Assembly: GCA_038231215.1 (NCBI GenBank)
Contig: JBBRLS010000007.1
Coordinates: forward strand, 1-64,000
Source of the DNA: Schlegelella_A sp038231215
GTDB taxonomy: Bacteria > Pseudomonadota > Gammaproteobacteria > Burkholderiales > Burkholderiaceae_C
Length of the DNA: 64,000 nt
Reading direction: 5' to 3'
Below, in pieces: positions 25,909 through 34,348 of the stretch; positions within the stretch are counted from its first letter, which is position 1; every line of letters begins with the position of its first letter. The notes under the pieces were generated by a model, which worked only from the letters and a program-made list of their open reading frames with translations, had not been told where the DNA came from and did no database searches. The translations under genes were made by a program, and so were the position numbers.

Positions 25909-27765
25909 TCAGAAGACGATGCCGACGCTGACGTGGACGCGCAGCCGTTGCTCGTGCTGGCCGTACGCGAGGTCGAGTCGCAGGGGGCCGACGGGGCTGC
26001 GGTAGTGCAGGCCGACGCCGTAGCCGAGCACCGGATGCAGTTCGTTCCAGCGGTCGGCTGCATTGCCGGCGTCGACGAACACCGCTCCGAGCAAGGCCGG
26101 TATGCGATCGGTCAGCGGGTGCTCCATCTCGACGCTGCCGGTGAGCAGCACACGGCCGCCGACGACGGCGCCGTTCACCGTCGGCCCGAGCGTTCGATAG
26201 CCGTAGCCGCGCACCGAGTCCTCGCCGCCGGCACGGAACAGCACCGTGTCGGGAACGGCGATGCGGCTGTGCACGAACACCTCGCCGGCCTCGACGCGCG
26301 CGTTCGCGAACCAGCCGCCGAACGGGCGATACCAGCTATAGCGCGTGTAGGCGCGCACGAAAGGGCCGCGGCTGCGCGCTTCGCCGGCGATGTCGGAGCG
26401 TGTCTCGACGCCTTTGCCGAAGCCCACGCCGCCTTGCAGCGACAGGGCCGTGCCGACGGTCGGCATGAGGATGTTGTCGAGGTCGCGGCGCAGCCAGTGG
26501 TAATTGAACGACGCGGCTTCGCTCGAGGTGGCGAGCGGCGCGCTCGTCACGCGCGCGTGCGCGGCCTCGAGATAGAACAGGCGTTCGAAGCGTGTGGTGT
26601 CCTGCGAGCGGCCGAGGCGCGCGGTCCAGCTGTCGCGCGTCTCGCCGGCGGCAAGCAGTTGTTCGATGTTCGCGGCGGCAAGATTGCGCCACAGGTTGTC
26701 TTGAGGGTAGGAGGTGAACTCGGTGCCCAGGGTCTTGAGGTCGGGGCCGAACGAGATCGTGCTGTGCGCGATCCACGGCTGGCCGAACACCTTGCGGTCG
26801 TAGTGCTCGAGCGACACGCGCGGCCCGGTATTGGCGCTGTAGCCGATGCCGAAGGTGGCCGAGTGCTGCGTCAGCTCCTTGACCTTGACGACGACCGGCG
26901 CGGCCTCGGGCGGGCCGGTCGCGTCGAGCTCGACCGAGGCGCCTTCGAACAGGCCGACCTTGACGATGCGCTCCTGGTAGTCGAGGAGCAGCTTTTCGCT
27001 GTAGGCCTCGCCGACGTGGAAGGTGGCGAGCCGCCGCACCGCGGCTTCGTCGTAGCGGTTGATGCCTTCGATGCGGATCGGTCCGAGCTTGAAGAGCGGG
27101 CCGCCTTCGATGACGACGTCGAGCGCGGCGGTGCCGGCGGTCGCGTCGACCTTGGCGTGAGTCTCTTTCCAGTCCGCGGTCGGGTAGCCGTCGGCGCGCA
27201 GCTCGCCGAGCGCGTTGTTCTTGGCGCTGCTCCATGACGGTTGCCGAAACGGCTGGCCGGGCTTGAGCGTCCAGGTCTGGCGCAGCTTGTCGAGCCGGTC
27301 GGCCCAGGGCTCGTCGCGCGTCGCTGTGCGCGGCGCGAGCGGCGCCGTCGAATCGATGGCAACGCTTTGCACGATGACGCGCGATCCGGGCACGACCGTC
27401 ATGACGATGCGTGGCAGGCCGCTGCCGGTGGCCGGCGTCTGCGCGATCTTCACCGTCGAGTCGAAGTAGCCTTCGGTCTCGAGCAGGCCGCGCGCCTGCG
27501 CGGGGGCGGCCGCAACGAGCCGGTCGAGCTCGGTGCCGGCGATGGCTTCGGATCGGGGTGCCTTCTGGAATCGCGCGAGGTCCAGATATTCGAGCAGCAG
27601 CGTGCGCAGAGGCGGGGGCGCTTCGACCTCGAACTCGTAGAGCGCGACCTCGGGCTCGCGCGGCGTTGCCTCCGCCGCGGCCTCGTCCTTGTTGGAGAAG
27701 AAGGGCAGGCTGGAGCAGCCGCCGAGAAAGACGACGGGAATCAGGAGCAGCCAACCCCTCGTCAT
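25909..27765 (-). CDS. tamA: TamA, Omp85-family outer-membrane protein with lipoprotein signal
   Basis: Outer-membrane partner of TamB: N-terminal POTRA domains (about 40-270) and a C-terminal 16-stranded barrel of the Omp85/BamA family (about 290-618). The barrel carries the lid-lock-type motif VRGYGYR and ends VHVSVGIVF. The product from ATG 27765 is 618 residues and begins with a lipoprotein signal peptide, MTRGWLLLIPVVFLGGC, so Cys17 would be lipidated; E. coli TamA is not lipidated. The start codon lies inside a REP-like repeat, whose translated sequence (RSFAPLRMTR) would form the N-terminus of any longer reading, so 27765 is preferred. The ribosome site is weak (CAGG). Confidence 0.9.
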   Translation of the reverse strand: MTRGWLLLIPVVFLGGCSSLPFFSNKDEAAAEATPREPEVALYEFEVEAPPPLRTLLLEYLDLARFQKAPRSEAIAGTELDRLVAAAPAQARGLLETEGYFDSTVKIAQTPATGSGLPRIVMTVVPGSRVIVQSVAIDSTAPLAPRTATRDEPWADRLDKLRQTWTLKPGQPFRQPSWSSAKNNALGELRADGYPTADWKETHAKVDATAGTAALDVVIEGGPLFKLGPIRIEGINRYDEAAVRRLATFHVGEAYSEKLLLDYQERIVKVGLFEGASVELDATGPPEAAPVVVKVKELTQHSATFGIGYSANTGPRVSLEHYDRKVFGQPWIAHSTISFGPDLKTLGTEFTSYPQDNLWRNLAAANIEQLLAAGETRDSWTARLGRSQDTTRFERLFYLEAAHARVTSAPLATSSEAASFNYHWLRRDLDNILMPTVGTALSLQGGVGFGKGVETRSDIAGEARSRGPFVRAYTRYSWYRPFGGWFANARVEAGEVFVHSRIAVPDTVLFRAGGEDSVRGYGYRTLGPTVNGAVVGGRVLLTGSVEMEHPLTDRIPALLGAVFVDAGNAADRWNELHPVLGYGVGLHYRSPVGPLRLDLAYGQHEQRLRVHVSVGIVF

Positions 27766-27828
27766 CCTGAGCGGAGCGAAGGATCTCGCCCTCCCGGAGC
27801 CGGGATCCTTCACTTCGATCAGGATGAC
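27761..27828. repeat. REP-like palindromic element overlapping the tamA start
   Basis: Imperfect inverted repeat: GTCATCCTGAGCGGAGCGAA (27761-27780) facing ATCAGGATGAC near 27818-27828, with a GGATC...GGATCC core between. The pattern GTCATCCTGAGC...GCGAAGGATC is a widespread intergenic repeat in high-GC bacteria. Here its left end includes the tamA start codon, and its right end is 8 bp from the stop of the CoxE-like gene. Confidence 0.7.
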
Positions 27829-27835
27829 AGGAAAC

Positions 27836-29026
27836 TCATTTGACGAGCAGTCGCATGGCGCCTTCGAGCCCGGGCAGGGTGAGCGGGAACATGCGCTGGT
27901 TCATCAGCTGCTGGATCACCGAGATGCTCTGCCGGTAGCCCCAGACGCCTTGAGGCTCGGGGTTGATCCACGCGAATTTGGGAAAGGCGTTGGTCAGCCG
28001 CTGCAGCCACTCGGCGCCCGGCTCCTCGTTGTTGTATTCGACGCTGCCGCCCGGCTGCAGGATCTCGTAGGGGCTCATCGTCGCGTCGCCGACGAAGATC
28101 AGCTTGTAGTCCTTGTTGTACTTGCGGATGATGTCCCAGGTGGGGAACTTCTCGCTGTAGCGGCGCCGATTGTTCTTCCACATGAAGTCGTAGACGCAGT
28201 TATGGAAGTAGAAGAACTCGAGGTGCTTGAACTCGGTCTTGGCCGCGCTGAACAGCTCCTCGACGCGATGGATGTGCTCGTCCATCGTGCCGCCCACGTC
28301 CATCAGCAGCAGCACCTTCACCTTGTTGTGCCGCTCGGGCACCATCTTGATGTCGAGCCAGCCAGCGTTGGCGGCCGTCGAGTGGATGGTGTCGTCGAGG
28401 TCGAGCTCTTCTTCGGAACCTTCGCGGGCGAAGCGGCGCAGCCGCCGCAGCGCGACCTTGATGTTGCGCGTGCCGAGCTCGAGGTTGTCGTCGTAGTCCT
28501 TGAACTGGCGCTGGTCCCACACCTTCACCGCGCTCTTGTTGCGGCTTTTTTCCTGGCCGATGCGGATGCCCTGCGGGTTGTAGCCGTAGGCGCCGAACGG
28601 CGAGGTGCCGCCGGTGCCGATCATCTTGGAGCCGCCCTCGTGGCGCTTTTTCTGCTCCTCGAAGCGCTTCTTCAGCGTCTCCATCAGCTCGTCCCAGCCC
28701 ATCTTCTCGATCGCCGCTTTCTCCTCGGCAGAGAGCTCGAGCTCGAACTTCTTCTGCAGCCATTCGAGCGGAATGTCCTGCGTGAAGTCGGTGAGCAGCT
28801 CGACGCCCTTGAAGTAGGCGGCGAAGGCGCGGTCGAACTTGTCGAACTGCGCTTCGTCCTTGACCAGCGAGGTGCGCGCCAGGTAGTAGAAGCTGTCGAC
28901 GGTCGGCGTGCCGCCGTCTTCGTCGTCGATGACGCCCGACTTGATCGCTTCGAGCAGGGTCAGGTATTCCTTGACCGAAACCTTGAGCTTGGCGGCGCGC
29001 AGGGTGAAGAAGAAGTTGATAAGCAT
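27836..29026 (-). CDS. CoxE-like VWA-domain protein
   Basis: A 396-residue cytoplasmic protein of the CoxE-like VWA family, often encoded beside MoxR-type AAA ATPases and thought to help assemble metal enzymes or complexes. The N-terminal half is helical (about 1-190). The VWA domain follows, with the metal site in an altered form DVGGTM (instead of DxSxS) near residue 245, which is how this subfamily usually looks. No MoxR gene is adjacent, so its ATPase partner must be elsewhere. I chose ATG 29026 (MLINFFFTLR); a longer reading to 29092 would overlap the divergent peroxiredoxin promoter. Confidence 0.85.
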   Translation of the reverse strand: MLINFFFTLRAAKLKVSVKEYLTLLEAIKSGVIDDEDGGTPTVDSFYYLARTSLVKDEAQFDKFDRAFAAYFKGVELLTDFTQDIPLEWLQKKFELELSAEEKAAIEKMGWDELMETLKKRFEEQKKRHEGGSKMIGTGGTSPFGAYGYNPQGIRIGQEKSRNKSAVKVWDQRQFKDYDDNLELGTRNIKVALRRLRRFAREGSEEELDLDDTIHSTAANAGWLDIKMVPERHNKVKVLLLMDVGGTMDEHIHRVEELFSAAKTEFKHLEFFYFHNCVYDFMWKNNRRRYSEKFPTWDIIRKYNKDYKLIFVGDATMSPYEILQPGGSVEYNNEEPGAEWLQRLTNAFPKFAWINPEPQGVWGYRQSISVIQQLMNQRMFPLTLPGLEGAMRLLVK

Positions 29027-29112
29027 GGCGGTGGCGCCCGTGGTTGCGCTGTTCCCGGGGCCAAGCATAGCGCGGCATACTGCTGGCCCCAATCCCGACC
29101 CGAGGAGCCCCC

Positions 29113-29769
29113 ATGTCCCTACGCATCAACGACACCGCGCCCGATTTCGAAGCCGAGACCACGCAAGGCACGATCCATTTCCACGAGTGGATCGGCGACA
29201 AGTGGGCGATCCTGTTCTCGCACCCGAAGGACTTCACGCCCGTCTGCACCACTGAGCTCGGCTACATGGCGAAGATCGAGCCCGAGTTCACCAAACGCAA
29301 TGCCAAGCTGATCGGCCTCTCGGCCGACCCGGTCGACAAGCACAGCTCGTGGGCCAAGGACATCCACGAGACGCAGGGCGCCGAGGTCAAGTACCCGATG
29401 ATCGCCGACCACGACCTGAAGGTGGCCAAGCTCTACAACATGCTCCCTGCCGACGAGGTCGGCGCCGATGGCCGTACCGCGGCGAACAACGCCACCGTCC
29501 GCTCGGTCTTCATCATCGGCCCGGACAAGAAGATCAAGCTGATGCTGACCTACCCGATGACGACGGGCCGCAACTTCGACGAGATCCTGCGCGTGCTCGA
29601 CTCGATGCAGCTCACCGCGAAGCACCAGGTGGCGACGCCGGTGAACTGGAAGCACGGCGACGACGTCATCATCGTCAACAGCGTGTCCGACGAACAGGCC
29701 AGGCTGAAGTACCCCGGCGGCTTCACCACCGTCAAGCCCTACCTGCGCACCGTCAAGCAGCCCGGCTGA
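29113..29769 (+). CDS. 1-Cys peroxiredoxin (Prx6/AhpC-TSA family)
   Basis: Thiol peroxidase reducing hydrogen peroxide and alkyl hydroperoxides in the cytoplasm. The 218-residue protein has the peroxidatic Cys45 in TPVCTTE, the partner threonine and arginine of the Prx active site, and the C-terminal Prx extension (HQVATPVNWKHGDDVIIV) typical of the Prx6 group. There is no resolving cysteine, which marks the 1-Cys type. GAGGAG lies just before the ATG. The 3' end overlaps the convergent GGDEF gene by 17 bp. Confidence 0.94.
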   Translation: MSLRINDTAPDFEAETTQGTIHFHEWIGDKWAILFSHPKDFTPVCTTELGYMAKIEPEFTKRNAKLIGLSADPVDKHSSWAKDIHETQGAEVKYPMIADHDLKVAKLYNMLPADEVGADGRTAANNATVRSVFIIGPDKKIKLMLTYPMTTGRNFDEILRVLDSMQLTAKHQVATPVNWKHGDDVIIVNSVSDEQARLKYPGGFTTVKPYLRTVKQPG

Positions 29770-31726
29770 CGGCGTAGCGATCGCGCCCGGCGCGCTTGGC
29801 GGCGTAGAGCGCCTCGTCGGCGCGGCGCAGCAGGCTCGCCGGGTCGCTGTCGCCGGGCTCGAGCAGGGCCAGGCCGACGCTCGTCGAGACATGCACGAAG
29901 GAGCCGCCGATGCGCATCGCCGGCCGCATCGCCTCGACGAGCTTCATCGCCACCGCCTCGGCATCGGCCGGCGCGTTCAGGTCTTCGAGGATGACGGTGA
30001 ATTCGTCGCCCGCCAGGCGCGCCACGGTGTCGACGTTGCGCACCGAGGCGAGCAGGCGCTCGGAGGCGATCATCAGCAGCTCGTCGCCGGCGCCGTGGCC
30101 GCGCGAGTCGTTGATGCCCTTCAGGTGATCGATGTCGAGGAAGAGCAGCGCCATGAGCTTGCCGCTGCGCCGCGCTCGTTCGATTGCGCCCGCCAGCCGG
30201 TCGTTGAAGAGGGCGCGGTTCGGCAAGCCGGTCAGGGCATCGAACTCGGCACGCTGGCGCAGCAGCTCTTCGGCGTGCTTTTGCGCGGTGATGTCGGCCT
30301 CGGTGCCGACCATGCGCAGGGCCTGGCCCGCGGCGTCGCGTTCGACGACGCGGCCGCGGCTGCGCAGCCAGAGCCAACGGCTGTCGTTGTGGCGGATGCG
30401 GAACTCCGCTTCATGGACCGCTGTCTTGCCCGAGAGCGCGTCTTTCATGTTCGCGAGCAGGCCGTCGAGGTCGTCGGGATGGACGAAGGCGTGCATCGCC
30501 TCGGGCGTCACTTCCATCGCCTGCTCGGGGCCGCCACGCATCGTCGAGGCGCGGGCGCTGTAGTGGACGCGATTGGCGGCGATGTCCCAGTCGAACAGCG
30601 ACTGCTCCGAGCCCTCGAGCGCGAGGGCGAGCCGCTCCTCGCTGCGCATGGCCGCCGCAGTGCGCTCCTGCACCGCAGCGGCCATGCGATTCAGGGTGTG
30701 CGCGAGCAGGCCGATCTCGCTGCCGGTGCGGACCTTGCTTCGATGCTCCATGTGCCCCTCGCCGAGCAGGCGAGCGTCGGTGCTCAGCTCGCGCAGCGGC
30801 CGGGCTATGCGGCGGGCGACCCAGGCCGCGAGGAACAGGCCGACCACCAGCATGCCGACGCCGAGGGCGAGGCTGTCGCGCGCGTTCTGGTGTGTCGATG
30901 CGAGCGCCGTGTCGATTGGAATTCCCACGTAGACGAGCCAGGGCATGGAGCGCGAGCGGGAGAAGCCGGCGATCCGCGTGACGCCGTCGAGGCCGGTGTT
31001 CTCGGCGCTGCCGCGCCCTTCGGCGAGGCGGCGCAGCACCAGCGCGCGTTCCATCGGCGCGGTCTGGCCGATCCAGCGCTCGGGTTCGAGCGAGCGGCCG
31101 ACGATGCGGGCGTCGACGTCGATCAGCGAGATGACGGCACCTTTCGGCAGCGATCGGTCCGGGTCGAGCAGCCCGGGCAAGGTCGGCAAGCAGGTGGCGA
31201 CCGACACGACGCCGATCGTTTTCGCATCGCGAACGACGCGCTGGGCGAACACCGCGATCCATTCGCCGCCTTTTTTGAGTCGCACCGGCGCCTCGCTGGC
31301 CAGGCCCGGCTCGCGCATGGCGGCGATGAAGAAGGCACGGTCGGCGATGTTCAGACGCGCGCTGGCGGCAGACGGCTCGGACGAACCGATGTTCGTGCCG
31401 TCGATGGCCCAAAGCGAGACGCTGGAGACGTTGGCCGGAAACTGGGGCGCCAGCCGCTGCAGCACCGCGTCGTTGTGCTCGACGTCGGCCGACTCGACCG
31501 GCAGCGTGCCGGCAAGCGTGTAGAGAAGCTGGTTCACGTCGCCCAGGTGGTCATCGAGGCGCGCGCCGGCCAGCGCCGCGACCAGGCGCATTTCTGCGCG
31601 AACGTGCTCGAGGTCACGGTTCGACTGGCGCGCCGTGTTGAAGGCGATGTAGAGAACGAACAGCAGGCCGATCGCGAAGGTCACGAGCAGCAAGCGGGAC
31701 TGGATGCCGAAGCGCAAGGGCTTCAT
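29753..31726 (-). CDS. diguanylate cyclase with periplasmic Cache sensor, HAMP and PAS
   Basis: Membrane-bound enzyme making cyclic di-GMP. From ATG 31726 the product has 657 residues: a transmembrane helix (about 8-28), a periplasmic double-Cache-like sensor (about 35-270), a second helix (about 277-297), HAMP (about 298-350), PAS/PAC (about 370-490, GTEADITAQKHAEE) and a C-terminal GGDEF domain. The signature is written AGDEF in RLAGDEFTVI, a variant compatible with activity. The upstream metal site (LFLDIDHLKGIND) is intact. No RxxD inhibitory site is obvious before AGDEF. A GTG at 31744 would add six residues. It shares about 150 bp of intergenic DNA with the divergent ttuD gene. Confidence 0.88.
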   Translation of the reverse strand: MKPLRFGIQSRLLLVTFAIGLLFVLYIAFNTARQSNRDLEHVRAEMRLVAALAGARLDDHLGDVNQLLYTLAGTLPVESADVEHNDAVLQRLAPQFPANVSSVSLWAIDGTNIGSSEPSAASARLNIADRAFFIAAMREPGLASEAPVRLKKGGEWIAVFAQRVVRDAKTIGVVSVATCLPTLPGLLDPDRSLPKGAVISLIDVDARIVGRSLEPERWIGQTAPMERALVLRRLAEGRGSAENTGLDGVTRIAGFSRSRSMPWLVYVGIPIDTALASTHQNARDSLALGVGMLVVGLFLAAWVARRIARPLRELSTDARLLGEGHMEHRSKVRTGSEIGLLAHTLNRMAAAVQERTAAAMRSEERLALALEGSEQSLFDWDIAANRVHYSARASTMRGGPEQAMEVTPEAMHAFVHPDDLDGLLANMKDALSGKTAVHEAEFRIRHNDSRWLWLRSRGRVVERDAAGQALRMVGTEADITAQKHAEELLRQRAEFDALTGLPNRALFNDRLAGAIERARRSGKLMALLFLDIDHLKGINDSRGHGAGDELLMIASERLLASVRNVDTVARLAGDEFTVILEDLNAPADAEAVAMKLVEAMRPAMRIGGSFVHVSTSVGLALLEPGDSDPASLLRRADEALYAAKRAGRDRYAVSRAA

Positions 31727-31879
31727 TCGCGGGACGAACGGCACGAAGGTGGGTGATGGCTTGACGGCGAGGGGCCGCGCTCGCGATGCTGGGCCCTGCG
31801 GTCCGATCTGTCAGGTGCAAAAGCGGGGGGATCGTGGCGCAATTGGCGCAGCGGGCGGCTGCGGGACAATCGTTCCGCC

Positions 31880-33217
31880 ATGGCACGCATTGCCGCCGAC
31901 CTCGATCCCGCCCTCGATCCGAAGGGCTTCCTGCGTGCGCTGTTCGATGCCGCCGTCGCCGCCGCCTTGCCCGACGCGAAGCGGATCGCGCCCTTTCTGC
32001 CTTCGCCGCCGCGCGGCCGCACGCTGGTGCTCGGCGCGGGCAAGGCGGGCGGCGCGATGGCGGCGGCCGTCGAGGCCGCCTGGCCCGCCGATGCGGCCAT
32101 GAGCGGCCTCGTCGTGACGCGCTACGACTACCTGCCGCCGGCCTTCGCCACGTTGCAGCAAACCGGCGCGGCGCGCATCGAGGTCGTCGAGGCGGCGCAC
32201 CCCGTTCCCGACGACGCTGGACGGCGCGCCGCCGAACGCATTGCCGCGCTGACGCATGGACTCACTGCCGACGACCTCGTGCTCTGCCTGATGTCCGGCG
32301 GCGCGTCGTCGCTGCTCGCCTTGCCGGCCGAAGGCGTGACGCTCGACGAGAAGCGCGCCATCAACCGCGCTTTGCTGAAGAGCGGCGCCGCCATCGACGA
32401 GATGAACTGCGTGCGCAAGCATCTCTCGGCGATCAAGGGTGGCCGGCTGGCCAAGGCCTGCGCGCCGGCGCGCGTCGTGACGCTGCTCGTCAGCGACGTG
32501 CCCGGCGACTCGCCCGCGGTCATCGGCAGCGGCCCGACGGTGCCCGACCCGACGACCTGTGCCGACGCGCTGGCCGTGCTCGACCGCTACGCGATCGCCG
32601 TGCCGCCGCAGATCCGCGCGCAGCTCGAGCGCGGCGAGCTCGAAACGCCCAAGCCCGGCGACGCGGCGTTCGACGGCAACGTCGTCCACCTGATCGCGAC
32701 GCCGCAGCAGTCGCTCGACGCTGCCGCAGCGGCAGCGCGCGCCGCCGGCGTCGAGGCGCACATCCTCGGCGACGAGATCGAAGGCGAGTCGCGCGAAGTC
32801 GGCAAGGTGCACGCCGCGCTCGCCAGACAGATCGCGCGTCGCGGCCAGCCGTTCGCGCGTCCCTGCGTCGTGCTCTCGGGCGGCGAGACGACGGTGACGG
32901 TGCGGCCGCGCGAAGGCGCGCCGGGCCGTGGTGGACGAGGCACGGAGTTCCTGCTCGGCTGCGCCATCGCGCTGCAAGGCGAGCCCGGCGTGCACGTGCT
33001 CGCCGCCGACACCGACGGCATCGACGGCAGCGAGAACAACGCCGGCGCCATCGTCGCGCCCGATACGCTGGCCCGCGCCGCGGCGCTTGGCCTCGTGCCG
33101 CGGTCGTTCCTCGACCGCAACGACGCCTACGGCTTTTTCGACGCGCTCGGCGACCTGGTCGTGAGCGGGCCGACCTTCACCAACGTCAACGACTTCCGGG
33201 CGATGCTGATCGGCTGA
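31880..33217 (+). CDS. ttuD: glycerate 2-kinase (TtuD/GckA, MOFRL family)
   Basis: Phosphorylates D-glycerate to 2-phosphoglycerate in glyoxylate, serine-cycle or tartrate metabolism. The 445-residue protein has the N-terminal DUF4147 domain (LVLGAGKAGGAMA, about 50-62; LMSGGASSLLALP, about 138-150; LVSDVPGDSP, about 203-212) and the C-terminal MOFRL domain (GRGGRGTEFLLG and ADTDGIDG), both complete. It ends TFTNVNDFRAMLIG. The last about 70 bp lie in a direct repeat that recurs at 43239-43517. The original downstream neighbour appears to be the gene now at 43308-43832. Confidence 0.93.
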   Translation: MARIAADLDPALDPKGFLRALFDAAVAAALPDAKRIAPFLPSPPRGRTLVLGAGKAGGAMAAAVEAAWPADAAMSGLVVTRYDYLPPAFATLQQTGAARIEVVEAAHPVPDDAGRRAAERIAALTHGLTADDLVLCLMSGGASSLLALPAEGVTLDEKRAINRALLKSGAAIDEMNCVRKHLSAIKGGRLAKACAPARVVTLLVSDVPGDSPAVIGSGPTVPDPTTCADALAVLDRYAIAVPPQIRAQLERGELETPKPGDAAFDGNVVHLIATPQQSLDAAAAAARAAGVEAHILGDEIEGESREVGKVHAALARQIARRGQPFARPCVVLSGGETTVTVRPREGAPGRGGRGTEFLLGCAIALQGEPGVHVLAADTDGIDGSENNAGAIVAPDTLARAAALGLVPRSFLDRNDAYGFFDALGDLVVSGPTFTNVNDFRAMLIG

Positions 33218-33427
33218 TCAACCGACCGGCAACATGCGCGCCGGTGGCCGGCCGGGACGGCGCATCGCCGGGCGATGCTCGACGAAGCCGCCGCGGCGGT
33301 TCGTGAACGGGCGGCTGCCGATCGGCGCGACGATCACCAGCACGCGGTCGTAGTTGCCGTCCGCGCCCGCGTACTGGAGGTGCAATTCGCGCTCGCGTTG
33401 CGCCAGGCGCATGCGCTCCATGTCGTA
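33149..33427. repeat. direct repeat DR-L (ttuD 3' end plus 3' end of DUF4124-like gene)
   Basis: About 279 bp that recur at 43239-43517 in the same orientation (offset 10,090 bp). By eye there are about nine mismatches, three of them within the first 17 bp. The copy contains the last 69 bp of ttuD and the final 210 bp of the convergent periplasmic-protein gene. After 33427 the two copies diverge completely. Confidence 0.9.
33218..33427 (-). pseudogene. 3' fragment of DUF4124-like protein gene
   Basis: Codes about 70 C-terminal residues (DMERMRLAQRERELHLQ ... RMLPVG) nearly identical to the end of the intact gene at 43308-43832. Upstream of 33427 the reading frame continues into unrelated sequence, so the signal peptide and the conserved domain are missing. 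It is the truncated left member of the repeat pair. Confidence 0.8.
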
Positions 33428-33617
33428 CAGAACACCACGCTCGACGCCGACGACAGCCTCTGTGCTGGCGCCGGCTCCGAAATGAGCCGAGCGCAGACTG
33501 ACCGCTGAGCCACACTTGACAGCCAACATGCAAGGATTTTCGCCCTTCAATTGGCCGAACGCATGACGTACCGCATTGTCGGCGCGGGGCTCAGTTTCAC
33601 CGCACCAACAGGTGTGC

Positions 33618-33947
33618 TCAGCGAGCCATTGCAAGGCAGGCGACTTCACTGCGCTTGCAGGCCTCGGCGCAACGCTTGCAGTGATCCAGGCTGTGCCTGC
33701 TGCACTCCTCTGCACAGCCGCGGCACGCTTTCGCGCAGAGTACGCAGATGGCCTGCATGTGTTAACCGCCCCTGGCCATCGACGCAGCGGCAAGCCGGCA
33801 AATATCGGAGCATTCCAGATCCAGAGCGATACAGCGCGCCATGGGTTTTGGGTCGGCCTCCTGGAGGCACGCCGTGGCGCATTGCAGGCACGCAGCAACG
33901 CATTCGCTAAATGCGCGCAGGCATGCATTCTCGACTTGGTTGGCCAT
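33618..33947 (-). pseudogene. four-helix copper-storage protein (Csp/DUF326) gene with premature stop
   Basis: From ATG 33947 the frame codes a Cys-rich helical protein: ACLRAFSECVAACLQCATACL, then CIALDLECSDICRLAAASMARGG. It is interrupted by TAA at 33762-33764 and continues in the same frame with HMQAICVLCAKACRGCAEEC and DHCKRCAEAC to a TGA at 33618-33620. The CxxxC spacing along four helices is the Csp/DUF326 pattern that stores Cu(I). One nonsense codon divides an otherwise recognisable gene of about 109 codons. The last residues are also shorter than usual. Confidence 0.75.
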
Positions 33948-34181
33948 GGAAATTCCTCGAAACTGCTGCACGGGTTGTGTCGATCGAGCGTTGCAGCTCG
34001 GGGAATCTCTGACTGTTCGTCATCGCACACATTGATCAGGCAAATACCAATCCGCACCAGCAGGCTGAACCAGTTCGGGGCGTGGCCCGCCTCGGTGACG
34101 CGCGACTCGCAACTCGATGGTGTTGCGGACTTCAGCGGTCCTGACCCGCACCCGGTGGCTCGATCTCGGCATTGGCCGTCG

Positions 34182-34313
34182 GTCATAGGCGTTGTTGCGA
34201 TGCAGCGTGCATACCTCGGTGGGATTCATCGTAGCCGTGACGCCGGTATAGCCCGCTTCGGTGAGCAGCCGGGTCAGCAACTGCACATTGGCGGCCTGAT
34301 CGTCGACGATCAA
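34182..34313 (-). pseudogene. truncated response-regulator receiver gene
   Basis: Starts just after the stop of the hybrid kinase gene and codes LIVDDQAANVQLLTRLLTEAG...TLHRNNAYD, the first third of a receiver domain including its acidic pair. The homology ends before the expected phospho-aspartate (LxLLDLxMP), and the frame runs on into unrelated sequence to 34020. It is probably the beginning of a fourth operon gene lost at the island's left junction. Confidence 0.65.
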
Positions 34314-34348
34314 GATGATGGCAGCAAGAATGTCTGGGTCGAGTTTCT

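Noticed and set aside
21560..26005. A 1481-codon open frame on the plus strand opposite tamB
   Set aside because: It is an antisense shadow produced by high third-position GC. The protein is Arg/Ala/Asp-rich with no domains, while the minus strand encodes a complete TamB with a membrane anchor and proper C-terminus.
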